Source: Knoellia koreensis (GTDB lineage Bacteria; Actinomycetota; Actinomycetes; Actinomycetales; Dermatophilaceae). From it: a stretch of DNA of 64,000 nucleotides. The position numbers and the translations under genes are program-made. The notes under the pieces were generated by a model. The model was not told the DNA's origin and did not search any database. It worked only from the letters and a program-made list of their open reading frames with translations. The stretch lies in contig NZ_JABEPQ010000002.1 in assembly GCF_013041615.1 (NCBI RefSeq), positions 620,001 through 684,000 of the forward strand, in the 5' to 3' direction. Below, in pieces: positions 38,508 to 47,097 of the stretch (the first letter of the stretch is position 1; each line of letters begins with the position of its first letter).

Positions 38508-38899
38508 TCATCGACATCGACCCCGACGGCGCCGTCCCGGCATACGAGCAGCTGCGCACCCAGGTGACCGAGCTGGTTGCGAGCGGCACCCTGGCCGCCG
38601 GCACCCGGCTGCCCAGCATCCGCCAGCTCGCGTCGGACCTCGGTCTCGCGCCAGGCACGGTGGCCCGCGCCTTCCGCGAGCTGGAGGCCGACGGGCTGGT
38701 CACCAGCCGGGTCCGCCACGGCACCGTCGTGACCGGGCCGGCCGGCGGGGTGCAGGCCGCCGACCAGGCTGCGGCCGAACGCATGCTGCACGACGCCGCG
38801 CGCACCTTCGCGCTGGCGGCCCGCCGGCTCGGCATGAGCGACGACGGCGCCGTCCGGGCCGTCCGCGCCCAGCTCGAGACGCTGCCACACCAGGGCTAG
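38504..38899 (+). CDS. GntR-family transcriptional regulator (YtrA subfamily)
   Basis: 131 residues. The N-terminal winged helix has PAYEQLRTQV, LPSIRQLASDLGLAPGTV (recognition helix, about 40-57) and AFRELEADGLV. The C-terminal part is only about 55 residues, the length typical of the YtrA group, with no large effector domain. It is translationally coupled to the membrane-protein gene and probably represses its own operon, with the repeats at 37608-37635 as candidate operator. Confidence 0.85.
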   Translation: MIIDIDPDGAVPAYEQLRTQVTELVASGTLAAGTRLPSIRQLASDLGLAPGTVARAFRELEADGLVTSRVRHGTVVTGPAGGVQAADQAAAERMLHDAARTFALAARRLGMSDDGAVRAVRAQLETLPHQG

Positions 38900-38943
38900 C
38901 GCGAGTTTCGCCCTGCTCGGCCGCGCGGGATAGGTTCGGCCGC

Positions 38944-40227
38944 GTGACCTCGACCCGACTGCTGCGACCGGCCCGCGCCCTCGGCGCGCTCGCCGTGGTG
39001 TCCGCACTGGGCGTCGTCACCGCCTGTTCGACCGGCGAACCGGGAGCCTCGCCCACCACCTCGGCCGGCGCGTCGTCCACGACGTCGACGTCCACCACGT
39101 CGACGTCGACCGCTTCGGGTACGACGAGCGCTGCGCCGACGACGAGCCCGAGCACGACTGTCACCGCGAGCAGCACCCCCGTCCCGCCGTCCTCGTGCGG
39201 GCAGCGGCTCGCCTCGGCGATGACACCGGCTCAGCGGGCCGGGCAGCTGTTGATGGTGGGCATGCAGTCGAGCGGGAGCTCGCGGGCCCTGGCCGCCCAG
39301 GTGAAGAAGCAGGGCCTCGGTTCCGTGATCTTCCTCGGCGGGTGGAACGACGGATCCGCTTCCGTGGCAACAGTTTCCAAGCGCCTCCAGGCTGCGGCGG
39401 GTGGCGACCTGCTGATCGCAGCCGACCAGGAGGGCGGCCAGGTGCAGCAGCTGCGAGGAGCGGGCTTCACGCGCTTCGCCTCGGCACGCACGCAGGCCCA
39501 GTCCTCCCCCGGCGCCGAGGAACGCAACGTCACCGCGTGGTCGCGAGAGCTGCGCAAGGCTGGCATCAACGTCAACCTGGCCCCCGTTGCCGACACCGTC
39601 CCCACCGCGCTCGGCGCCGGCAACGCGCCCATCGGGCGCTTCCGCCGCGACTTCGCGCCGGGATCACCCAGGACCAATGCCACGTATGCCGCGGCGTTCG
39701 TCCGCGGGTCCCTCGCCGCCGACGTCGCACCCACCGTGAAGCACTTCCCCGGCCTCGGCCGGGTCACCGGCAACACCGACGTCACTGCGAGCGGCATCAC
39801 CGACTCGACCACGGCGGCAGGCGACCCCTACCTCGCACCCTTCGAGGCCGGCATACGAGCCGGTGCACCGCTGGTGATGATCTCCTCGGCAAGGTATCCG
39901 CGGATCGACCCCGACAACCAGGCCGTCTTCTCCAAGGCCGTCATCACCGATCTCCTGCGGGGCGACCTCGGTTTCGACGGCGTCGTCATCACCGACGACG
40001 TGGGTGCCGCCAAGGCGGTGGCGGCGGTGTCGCCCGGGGCGCGGGCAACACGGTTCATCGCGGCGGGCGGCGACATCGTCCTCATCGCCCAGCCCGGCCT
40101 GGCGGCACCGATGCTGTCGGCGATCGCGCAGAAGCGCGTCTCGAGCAAGGCGTTCGCGGCGCAGGTGGATGCTGCGGCCGCGCGGGTGCTCGACCTCAAG
40201 GTCGACCTCGGTCTGGTGCGCTGCTAG
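38944..40227 (+). CDS. Lipoprotein GH3 beta-N-acetylglucosaminidase-like protein (LpqI/NagZ type)
   Basis: 427 residues. A signal ending in a lipobox-like VTAC (Cys28) is followed by a Ser/Thr-rich linker (about 30-80). The GH3 barrel has ADQEGGQVQQLRG (about 160-172) and KHFPGLG, with candidate nucleophile Asp in VVITDDVGAAKA near 355. It should release GlcNAc from wall fragments outside the membrane. The Asp-His dyad of NagZ (KHFPGHG...DSH) is replaced here by KHFPGLG...NTDVTASG, so the acid/base may differ. GTG 38944. Confidence 0.8.
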   Translation: MTSTRLLRPARALGALAVVSALGVVTACSTGEPGASPTTSAGASSTTSTSTTSTSTASGTTSAAPTTSPSTTVTASSTPVPPSSCGQRLASAMTPAQRAGQLLMVGMQSSGSSRALAAQVKKQGLGSVIFLGGWNDGSASVATVSKRLQAAAGGDLLIAADQEGGQVQQLRGAGFTRFASARTQAQSSPGAEERNVTAWSRELRKAGINVNLAPVADTVPTALGAGNAPIGRFRRDFAPGSPRTNATYAAAFVRGSLAADVAPTVKHFPGLGRVTGNTDVTASGITDSTTAAGDPYLAPFEAGIRAGAPLVMISSARYPRIDPDNQAVFSKAVITDLLRGDLGFDGVVITDDVGAAKAVAAVSPGARATRFIAAGGDIVLIAQPGLAAPMLSAIAQKRVSSKAFAAQVDAAAARVLDLKVDLGLVRC

Positions 40228-40435
40228 GAACTGCCTCACGGCACCGCGTCGACACCACGCGTCAGCGAGTGCGCGGGTGAGCGACCTGCCGGACTTCTAC
40301 CGCATCCGGGTCCAAGACACCGCGACCGCCAAAACCCTGGCCGACGCCTTCAGCCTGCTCGGGTTTCCACCTGCGGCCTGCCGCCCGGACGAGCACCAGG
40401 GGTCTCATGACAGTGGGCGCAGGCACAAGGCAGTT
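40228..40435. other. Intergenic stretch with a short coding-like remnant
   Basis: The gap between the GH3 gene and the HNH gene (286 bp in all) contains, from GTG 40277, a frame reading SDLPDFYRIRVQDTATAKTL and on to about 40405. It looks like a genuine protein start and then loses sense. The frame continues open into the HNH gene, but that gene has its own promoter and start. I read this as the 5' remnant of a displaced gene, or chance. Confidence 0.3.
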
Positions 40436-40466
40436 ACGAAATTCGTTGTGCTGAAACGAAATTCGT
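40436..40466. repeat. Direct repeat ACGAAATTCGT, 20-bp period
   Basis: ACGAAATTCGT at 40436-40446 and 40456-40466, each nearly palindromic and two helical turns apart. It lies in the AT-rich leader just upstream of the HNH gene promoter and is a likely operator. Confidence 0.55.
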
Positions 40467-40478
40467 GTGCACAAACAG

Positions 40479-40513
40479 TTGCATCACTGTTCGAACAACT
40501 GTACGATACGGGT
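40479..40513 (+). promoter_or_regulatory. Promoter of the DUF222/HNH gene, probably leaderless
   Basis: TTGCAT (40479-40484), a 17-bp spacer and TACGAT (40502-40507), with ATG 40514 only 7 bases past the -10. The transcript should therefore start at or next to the ATG. The spacer contains TTCGAA, and CAGTTG/CAACTG half-sites flank it (40476-40501), a second operator-like palindrome over the promoter. Confidence 0.55.
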
Positions 40514-42076
40514 ATGACAACGACCGCCCCGGGCCGCAGCGCCGTGCAGCAGGTGCAGGACCTGCTGCGCGCCCTGGCCCGGGTGGACGGTGCCGGGATG
40601 GATGACGCAGCCCGGGTCGACCTGATCACCGCGATGGAGCAGCTCAAGGGTGCGGCAGCGGCGGCGCAGGCGAGAGTCACGGTCGCCTTCGCCGACTCCC
40701 AGCTCGCCGACACGGCGGACGGAACCCTGCGCGAACGGGCGCAGGCCCGTCGGTCCGTGCACGCCCAGGTCGCACTCGCCCGCCGGGTCTCACCCTCGCT
40801 GGGTGACCGGTACGTCGGCGCCGCCCGCGCGCTGGTGGCCGAGATGCCTGCCACCATGACCCTGCTCACCGCAGGCACCATCGGCGAGGACGCCGCGGTC
40901 GAGCTCGTCACTGCCACCGCCGCCACGACCGTGGAGGTGCGCCGTGAAACCGACCGGCGCCTCGCCGGACCCGGCGGTCCCGCCGGGCAGGTCAGTCCAC
41001 GCCGCCTTGGACAGCTCGGCCGGGCCGTGGTCGCCGAGCTCGACGCCGCCGGTGTCGTCGCCAGGAACGAGCGCGCGGTGGCGTCCCGTCGGGTCACCTG
41101 TCGGCCCGCCCCGGACGGAATGGCCTACCTCACCGTGCTCGGGCCGATGCACGAGACCGTCGGCGCGTTCGCCGCGTTGAAGAAGCACGCCGCGACCGTC
41201 ATGGCCGGCCGCGACCCCGCGGGCGAACTACCCCAGGGCAGGCACGATGGCGCCATCATGGCCGACACCGCGCTGCGCCAGCTGTCCGGCCGCCGTCTCG
41301 GTCAGGTGCAGCCCGTCGCGGTCCAGCTCGTCATGACCGACCGCGCCCTGACCGGTATCGGCAACCCGGACCGGTCCGTCATGGAGCCCGCCCGCATGGT
41401 CGGCCACGGACCCGTCCCCGCCCCCACCGCCCGAGCCTGGCTACGCCAGCACGCTCCCACCACGACCAGCAGCCGCGCCCACGACGGGCCTTCCACCGTG
41501 CCGGGGACGACCCAAGCGGACGGGGATGCCGACGAAGCGACCGATGTGGCTCAGCTGGCGCACGTCTGGGTGCGGCGCCTGTTCACCGAGCCCACCGGGC
41601 GCGACCTGGTCGCTCTCGAGTCCACCGCCAGCCTGTTCCCACCCAAGCTCGTCGACTACCTCGTGCTGCGCGACGATGCCTGTCGCACGCCCTGGTGCGG
41701 CGCCCCGATCGCCCACGCCGATCACGTCAACCCGCGCCACGCTGGCGGAAGGTCCGCCGCGGCCAACGGCCAAGGGCTGTGCGCCCACTGCAACCTGACC
41801 AAGGAAGCACCCGGCTGGCACCACGAGGTCACCGCCACCGAAGTCCACCACCCCCACGAGGGGCCCCACACGGTCCGGATCACCACCCCCACAGGGCACA
41901 CCTACCACTCGAGCGCACCACCGCTGCTCGGCCGGAATTGGCACCCGCCCTCCCAGGACCTGGATCAACGACCCGACTGGTGCGACTCTGACTCCGGAGC
42001 ACCCCTGGACACCGACTGGGCCGAGATCGCACGCATCCAGTACGACCTCTACGGACCATGGGACCGCGTCGCCTGA
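40514..42076 (+). CDS. DUF222 and HNH endonuclease domain protein
   Basis: 520 residues. The N-terminal two thirds are the helical DUF222 region (QARRSVHAQVALARRVSP near 77-94). The C-terminal HNH nuclease has CRTPWCGAPIAHADHVNPRH, then GLCAHCNLTKEAPGW, giving two CxxC-type zinc pairs and the HNH His. Such proteins are multicopy and variable in actinobacterial genomes; the target is unknown. The promoter context indicates start at 40514. No GTATGCC copy occurs between 39857 and 43887, which includes this gene. It is convergent with tsaD. Confidence 0.85.
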   Translation: MTTTAPGRSAVQQVQDLLRALARVDGAGMDDAARVDLITAMEQLKGAAAAAQARVTVAFADSQLADTADGTLRERAQARRSVHAQVALARRVSPSLGDRYVGAARALVAEMPATMTLLTAGTIGEDAAVELVTATAATTVEVRRETDRRLAGPGGPAGQVSPRRLGQLGRAVVAELDAAGVVARNERAVASRRVTCRPAPDGMAYLTVLGPMHETVGAFAALKKHAATVMAGRDPAGELPQGRHDGAIMADTALRQLSGRRLGQVQPVAVQLVMTDRALTGIGNPDRSVMEPARMVGHGPVPAPTARAWLRQHAPTTTSSRAHDGPSTVPGTTQADGDADEATDVAQLAHVWVRRLFTEPTGRDLVALESTASLFPPKLVDYLVLRDDACRTPWCGAPIAHADHVNPRHAGGRSAAANGQGLCAHCNLTKEAPGWHHEVTATEVHHPHEGPHTVRITTPTGHTYHSSAPPLLGRNWHPPSQDLDQRPDWCDSDSGAPLDTDWAEIARIQYDLYGPWDRVA

Positions 42077-42101
42077 CGGTGCTACCCAGCGAGCTTGGCC
42101 C

Positions 42102-43151
42102 TTAGGCCTGGACCTCGGTCACGGGCATCGAGGAGTCCGCCGGGATGTCGAGCGGCGACGCGTCGCGCCCCTTGAGCACCATCTGCGCACCCAGGGCGGC
42201 GACCATGGCGCCGTTGTCGGTGCACAGCCCCGGCCGCGGCACCCGCAGGGTGATGCCGGCGGCGTCGCATCGTTCCTGGGCCATGGCCCGCAGCCGCGAG
42301 TTCGCGGCGACGCCGCCGCCGATCTGGAGGTTCTCGACGCCGTTGCTGCGGCACGCGTCGATGGCCTTGCGGGTCAGCACGTCGGTGACGGCTTCCTGGA
42401 ACGACGCGGCCACGTCAGCCACCGGCACGGGCTCACCGGCCGCCTCCCGGGCCTGCACCCACCGGGATACGGCGGTCTTGAGGCCGGAGAACGAGAAGTC
42501 GAACCGGTGCCGCTCCACGTCACGTCCGGTCGTCAGCCCGCGGGGGAAGTCGATCGCGACCGCGTTGCCGTCACGGGCCGCCCGGTCGATGTGCGGACCG
42601 CCGGGGAACGGCAGGCCCAGCACTCGCGCCACCTTGTCGAACGCCTCCCCCGCGGCGTCGTCGATGGTCGCGCCGAGCGAGGTGATCTCGTGCGTGACGT
42701 CGGGCACCAGCAACAGCGACGAGTGGCCGCCGGACACGAGCATCGCCATCGTGGGCTCGGGCAACGGGCCGTGCTCGACGATGTCGACGGCGACGTGGCT
42801 GGCCAGGTGGTTGACGCCGTAGAGCGGCTTGCCGAGGGCCACGGCGAGCGACTTGGCGGCGGCGACTCCCACCATGAGCGCACCGGCCAACCCGGGCCCG
42901 GACGTCACGGCGACCGCGTCGATGTCGGCCAGCTTCACCCCGGCATCCCTGGTCGCCCGCTCGATCGTCGGGACCATCGCCTCCAGGTGGGCGCGGCTGG
43001 CGACTTCGGGCACCACCCCGCCAAACCTCGCATGCTCGTCCACGCTGCTCGCGATCGCATCGACGAGCAAGGTCTCGCCGCGCACGATGCCGACACCAGT
43101 CTCGTCGCATGACGTCTCGAAGCCGATGACAAGGGGTTCGTCCTTGCTCAT
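42102..43151 (-). CDS. tsaD: tRNA threonylcarbamoyladenosine transferase TsaD
   Basis: 349 residues. [14 protein letters not shown] at the N-terminus and the metal-binding HLEAM (HX3H-type region, near 55) and NHLASHVA motifs, [10 protein letters not shown] and [10 protein letters not shown] are characteristic of the Kae1/TsaD ASKHA fold. It transfers the threonylcarbamoyl group to A37 of ANN-decoding tRNAs with TsaB and TsaE. It is the last gene of the tsaE-tsaB-rimI-tsaD run; ATG 43151 overlaps the rimI stop (ATGA). Confidence 0.96.
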   Translation of the reverse strand: MSKDEPLVIGFETSCDETGVGIVRGETLLVDAIASSVDEHARFGGVVPEVASRAHLEAMVPTIERATRDAGVKLADIDAVAVTSGPGLAGALMVGVAAAKSLAVALGKPLYGVNHLASHVAVDIVEHGPLPEPTMAMLVSGGHSSLLLVPDVTHEITSLGATIDDAAGEAFDKVARVLGLPFPGGPHIDRAARDGNAVAIDFPRGLTTGRDVERHRFDFSFSGLKTAVSRWVQAREAAGEPVPVADVAASFQEAVTDVLTRKAIDACRSNGVENLQIGGGVAANSRLRAMAQERCDAAGITLRVPRPGLCTDNGAMVAALGAQMVLKGRDASPLDIPADSSMPVTEVQA

Positions 43152-43618
43152 GCGGTCACCTCCCGGGTCAGGTCGCGGCGCATCACCAGGGCGTCGACGT
43201 CACCCGGCTGGTAGTACCGGCGCCGCACCGACAGCACCTCAAAACCGTTGCGGTCATAGAGCTTTCGCGCCGCGTCGTTGTCTGCGCGCACCTCGAGCAT
43301 GAGGCATGCCGCGTGGTCCGCGCGAGCGCGTGCCACCAGCTCGCCCAGCAGGGCGCGGCCGACTCCAAGGCCCTGGGCGGCCGGCCCCACCGCCACGGTC
43401 ATCACGTCGGCCACCTCGCCCCCGAGGTCGAGTCCGGCGTACCCGAGGACATCGCCGTCGGGTGACTCATGGACGACGTAGGACCGGCGAGGGCGGCCTG
43501 CGAGCTCGGCCCACCAGGTCTGCTCGCTCCAGGCGTCGTCGGCGAAGAGCTCGGCCTCGAGCCGAACCAGTGCCGGGATGTCGGGCCAGGCCATGTCACG
43601 CAGGGCGAGGTCGATCAT
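43148..43618 (-). CDS. rimI: Ribosomal protein alanine N-acetyltransferase RimI
   Basis: 156 residues, GNAT fold. The acetyl-CoA loop is [15 protein letters not shown] (about 77-91), followed by [19 protein letters not shown], the classic RimI C-terminal motif. It acetylates the N-terminus of ribosomal protein S18 in model bacteria. Its location between tsaB and tsaD with ATGA overlaps on both sides is the conserved arrangement. Confidence 0.92.
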   Translation of the reverse strand: MIDLALRDMAWPDIPALVRLEAELFADDAWSEQTWWAELAGRPRRSYVVHESPDGDVLGYAGLDLGGEVADVMTVAVGPAAQGLGVGRALLGELVARARADHAACLMLEVRADNDAARKLYDRNGFEVLSVRRRYYQPGDVDALVMRRDLTREVTA

Positions 43619-44271
43619 CGTGATGCCCGCTCGGCGGTCGTGAGTGCATCGGGGCGACGCAGGTAGAGCGGCTCCACGGGCATCGGCCGTCCCGCCGCAA
43701 TGCCCTCGATGCCTTGTGCCGCAAGGGCGCTCGCGTCGACATCCAACACGTCGACCGCTTGCGGAAACAGCTCCGGGTAGAGGACAGGGCCACGCCCCGC
43801 TGTCGGCAGCGCCCGCACATCGGCCGGCAGGTCGGCGGGTCGGTCGACGGCCGGGTCGGTGACGCGGGTCGCACGACCGCCATCGACGGCATACCTCGCC
43901 CAGTAGACCTCCTTGCGCCGCGCGTCGGTGGCCACGAGCAGGTCACCCTCGACTCCCGCATCCGCCGCCTGCCGGGCGAGCGCATCGAGGCTCACCACGC
44001 CGTGCACCGGTATGCCGCGTGCGTGGGCGAACACGAGACCGCTGACGATGCCGACGCGCAGGCCGGTGAAGGGACCCGGCCCGGTGCCGACCACCACGTC
44101 GGTGACGTCGGCCGGTGTGTGACCGGTCTCGGCAAGCACCCGCTCGATCAGTGGAGCAACGTGTTCGGCATGGGCTCGGGCGTCGAGCACCGTTGCACTC
44201 ACAGGATTTTCGCCATCATGGAGGCAGACGGTGATCGCCGAGGTGGAGGTGTCGATCGCCAGCACCAACAT
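43615..44271 (-). CDS. tsaB: TsaB, partner of TsaD in tRNA t6A synthesis
   Basis: 218 residues. AIDTSTSAITVCL and TGPGPFTGLRVGI (about 66-78) are the TsaB signature. It is an inactive ASKHA relative of TsaD that scaffolds the t6A complex. ATG 44271 overlaps the last base of the tsaE stop; the longer frame to 44337 enters tsaE. Confidence 0.94.
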   Translation of the reverse strand: MLVLAIDTSTSAITVCLHDGENPVSATVLDARAHAEHVAPLIERVLAETGHTPADVTDVVVGTGPGPFTGLRVGIVSGLVFAHARGIPVHGVVSLDALARQAADAGVEGDLLVATDARRKEVYWARYAVDGGRATRVTDPAVDRPADLPADVRALPTAGRGPVLYPELFPQAVDVLDVDASALAAQGIEGIAAGRPMPVEPLYLRRPDALTTAERASR

Positions 44272-44750
44272 CAGCGCACTCCCTCTTCCAGCCCGGACAG
44301 GTCGACGTCGTCCCAGCGCGCACCGTGGCTGGCCCACGAGACGGTGCGGGCGTCCTCGCCCTCGAGCACGAGCTCGAGCCGGTCATCGGAGAGTCCCTCG
44401 GCCAGGCCGTGGCCCCACTCGACCACAGTCACCGACTCCTCGAGCGAGGTGTCCAGGTCGAGGTCGTCGAGCTCGGCGAGGCCGCCGAGGCGGTAGGCAT
44501 CGACGTGCACGAGCGCCGGTCCACCGACGAGCGACGGGTGCACCCGCGCGATGACGAAGGTCGGTGACGTGATGGGACCACGCACCCCGAGGCCCTCGGC
44601 GATGCCCTGGGTGAGGGTCGTCTTGCCAGCACCCAGACCGCCGGTGAGCACCACGAGGTCGCCAGCACGCAGCAACTGGCCCAGGCGGATCCCCCACGCA
44701 CGGGTCTCCTCAGCCGTCGGCAGTATCCCCCGCAGGCGTCCCTCAGCCAC
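44271..44750 (-). CDS. tsaE: TsaE ATPase of tRNA t6A synthesis
   Basis: 159 residues. P-loop LTGGLGAGKTTLTQGIA (about 35-51), switch sequence TSPTFVIA and VEWGHGL are TsaE hallmarks; it resets the TsaBD complex by ATP hydrolysis. GTG 44750 overlaps the 3' end of the hydrolase gene by 8 bp. Confidence 0.94.
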   Translation of the reverse strand: MAEGRLRGILPTAEETRAWGIRLGQLLRAGDLVVLTGGLGAGKTTLTQGIAEGLGVRGPITSPTFVIARVHPSLVGGPALVHVDAYRLGGLAELDDLDLDTSLEESVTVVEWGHGLAEGLSDDRLELVLEGEDARTVSWASHGARWDDVDLSGLEEGVR

Positions 44751-45912
44751 GGCGTCGGGACTTCCTCGCCTTGGCGACCTCCCGCCGCTTGGCGAGGTCG
44801 GTCACCGTGCGCCGCACCCGCGGCTTGCGCGAGACGGCGATGCCCTCGGCAGCCGCTCGTTCCGCACGCTCGACGAGCGACAGGAGCTGCTCGTTCACCA
44901 CGTCGGGATGCTCGAGCATGATGATGTGCCCGGCCTCCTCCACCACGACGTGCTCGGCGCCGGGCACGATCTGCACGATGGCCTCGGAGTGGTCGGGAGG
45001 CGTCAACAGGTCACCAGATCCGTTGAGCACCAAGGTCTCCACGCCGTTGAACTGCTTGAGCGCGGCCCGCTTGTCGTGCACGTTGATGCTCGGCAGGAAC
45101 TCCGACATCACCGCCAGCGGGGTGCCCATGATCATGTCTGCGGTGTAGCGAATCGTGTTGCGCGACACCGGCGAAGCGAAGCTGTAGTGGTCGACGATGA
45201 GGTCCTCGATGTCGCGCCCGACCCGGCGCGCGGTGTCGACGAGCTGCTGGCGCGTGCCGAGGCGCGCGAGGAACCGCGGCCCGAGCCGACCCAGCAGCCG
45301 CCCGAGGAACTGGCCGAACCCGAGCGTCACCATGTTCTGCCCACCCGCGCTCGTGGCGACGAACGCCGCCGCGACCACCCGGTCACGCACCAGCTCGGGG
45401 AACTGCTCGGCCAGCGACATCATCGTCATGCCACCCATCGAGTGGCCGACCAGCACGAGCGGGCCCTCCGGCGCGACCTCGTCGATGACGCTGTGGAGGT
45501 CACGACCGAGCTGGTCGATGGTGGCCGTGTCCGCCGGGGCCCGCTCCGACTCGCCGTGGCTGCGCTGGTCCCACAGGACGACTCGGTAGCCCGCCTCAAC
45601 CAGCGCCTTGCGCTGGAGCACCCAGCTGCGCAGGCTCAGCGTGTAGCCGTGGGAGAACACGATGGTCGGCTTGCCCGGGTCGGCGCCACCGGTGGGCTCG
45701 TCGACCTCGACGTGCAGGGGTGTCCCGTCGTCGGCGACCACGACGAGTTCCTTACCCGGCACGACCGCGTAGACGCCCTCGGGCGCCAACGCGGCATACC
45801 GGGCCACGCGGTCGCGGTTGACGCGGCCGGCTGCGACGCCAGCGGCGGTGGCCACACCGGCAGCAGCGAGTCCGACACCGAGCCCGATCAGCCCGCGGTT
45901 CGCAGGGCTCAC
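44743..45912 (-). CDS. Alpha/beta hydrolase
   Basis: 389 residues. The N-terminal 30 residues include a hydrophobic stretch (GLIGLGVGLAAAGVATAAG) that may anchor the protein. The hydrolase core has oxyanion sequence FSHGYTLS, nucleophile elbow GHSMGG (Ser near 156), and the catalytic His in AGHIIMLEHPD. The C-terminal 30 residues are very basic. The substrate is unknown. In actinobacteria this hydrolase sits between alr and tsaE, as here. GTG 45912 overlaps the alr stop. Confidence 0.85.
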   Translation of the reverse strand: MSPANRGLIGLGVGLAAAGVATAAGVAAGRVNRDRVARYAALAPEGVYAVVPGKELVVVADDGTPLHVEVDEPTGGADPGKPTIVFSHGYTLSLRSWVLQRKALVEAGYRVVLWDQRSHGESERAPADTATIDQLGRDLHSVIDEVAPEGPLVLVGHSMGGMTMMSLAEQFPELVRDRVVAAAFVATSAGGQNMVTLGFGQFLGRLLGRLGPRFLARLGTRQQLVDTARRVGRDIEDLIVDHYSFASPVSRNTIRYTADMIMGTPLAVMSEFLPSINVHDKRAALKQFNGVETLVLNGSGDLLTPPDHSEAIVQIVPGAEHVVVEEAGHIIMLEHPDVVNEQLLSLVERAERAAAEGIAVSRKPRVRRTVTDLAKRREVAKARKSRRRG

Positions 45913-47066
45913 GCGTCCGCCCCGACGTAGACGCGCGGGACCCGTGCACCAAGCCTGGTCACGACCTCGTAGTTGATCGTGTCGGCGGCGACGGCCCAGT
46001 CCTGCGCGGTCGGTTCCCCTTCGGCGCCGACTCCGAACAGGACCGCCTCGTCACCGGCTGCCGCCGGCGACTGTGCCCCGAGGTCGAGGACGAACTGGTC
46101 CATGCAGACGCGTCCCGCCACGGAGTACCGCTGACCGGCAACCTGCACCGGACCGGCGTTCGAGGCATGCCTGGGTATGCCGTCGGCGTATCCCATGGGG
46201 ACCAGGCCGAGTCGCGTGTCGGTGGACGTCGTGTACGTGTGGCCGTACGAAATCCCTTGTCCCGCAGGGGCATCCTTGACCAGGGACAGGTTCGCCACGA
46301 GGCGCATGGCCTCGCGCAGGCCGAAGTCCTCGGGTGCACCGAGGTCGGGCACCGGCGACAGGCCGTAGACGGAGACACCGGGCCGGACGAGGTCGTAGTG
46401 CGCCGAGGGGTTGGTCAGGGTGGCCGCCGAGTTGGCCAGGTGACGCACCTGCGGCCGCACCCCGGCCCGCTCGAACTGGGCGATGATGCCGTCGAACCGC
46501 TCCTGCTGTCCCCGCACCGTCGGGTGCTGCGGCGCGTCGGCGTACGCGAAGTGGGAGAAGAGGCCGACGACCTCGACCGCGCCCTCGGCCTGCGCCTTCG
46601 CGACGCCCGCGAGCAGCGCCTCGAGGTCGGCGTCCCAGGCGCCGTTGCGCCCCAGGCCCGTGTCGACCTTGACGTGGATGCGTGCCGTCGAGCCGGTCGC
46701 GGCAGCCGCCGCGAGCACCTCGTCCAGCGCCCACGTCGAGGCCACCCCGAGGTCGACGCCCTCGCTCACGGCAGGTCCGAAGTCCTGTCCCGGCACGTGC
46801 AGCCAGCTGAGCACCGGCACCTCGACACCGGCGCCCCGCAGGGCGCGGCGCAGCTCGAGCGCCTCGGGCAGTTGCGCCACGCCGAGCCAGGTCGCACCGC
46901 CCCGCACCGCCGCCAGTGCGCTCGGCACCAGCCCGTGGCCATACGCGTCGGCCTTGACCACGGCCATCACCTCGGCCGAACCGGCGCGTTCCGCCAGGGC
47001 GCTCACGTTGCCGCGGATCGCGCCGAGGTCGACCTCGGCGCGTGCGGGAAGGGCCTGTGTGCTCAT
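45909..47066 (-). CDS. alr: Alanine racemase
   Basis: 385 residues. The PLP lysine is Lys38 in AVVKADAYGHG, the second catalytic Tyr is in GISYGHTYTT near 265, and the substrate-site motif VAGRVCMDQF is present. It supplies D-alanine for peptidoglycan. ATG 47066 is chosen over a longer frame to 47195, which enters nnr. Confidence 0.95.
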   Translation of the reverse strand: MSTQALPARAEVDLGAIRGNVSALAERAGSAEVMAVVKADAYGHGLVPSALAAVRGGATWLGVAQLPEALELRRALRGAGVEVPVLSWLHVPGQDFGPAVSEGVDLGVASTWALDEVLAAAAATGSTARIHVKVDTGLGRNGAWDADLEALLAGVAKAQAEGAVEVVGLFSHFAYADAPQHPTVRGQQERFDGIIAQFERAGVRPQVRHLANSAATLTNPSAHYDLVRPGVSVYGLSPVPDLGAPEDFGLREAMRLVANLSLVKDAPAGQGISYGHTYTTSTDTRLGLVPMGYADGIPRHASNAGPVQVAGQRYSVAGRVCMDQFVLDLGAQSPAAAGDEAVLFGVGAEGEPTAQDWAVAADTINYEVVTRLGARVPRVYVGADA

Positions 47067-47097
47067 GGTGCGGAGCAGTCTTTCATGCAGCGCCGGC

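Noticed and set aside
40004-40513. Extending the HNH gene upstream to include the open frame from 40004 or GTG 40277
   Set aside because: A good promoter with spacing for a leaderless start at 40514 and the natural DUF222 N-terminus favour the shorter gene; the upstream part overlaps the GH3 gene in another frame.
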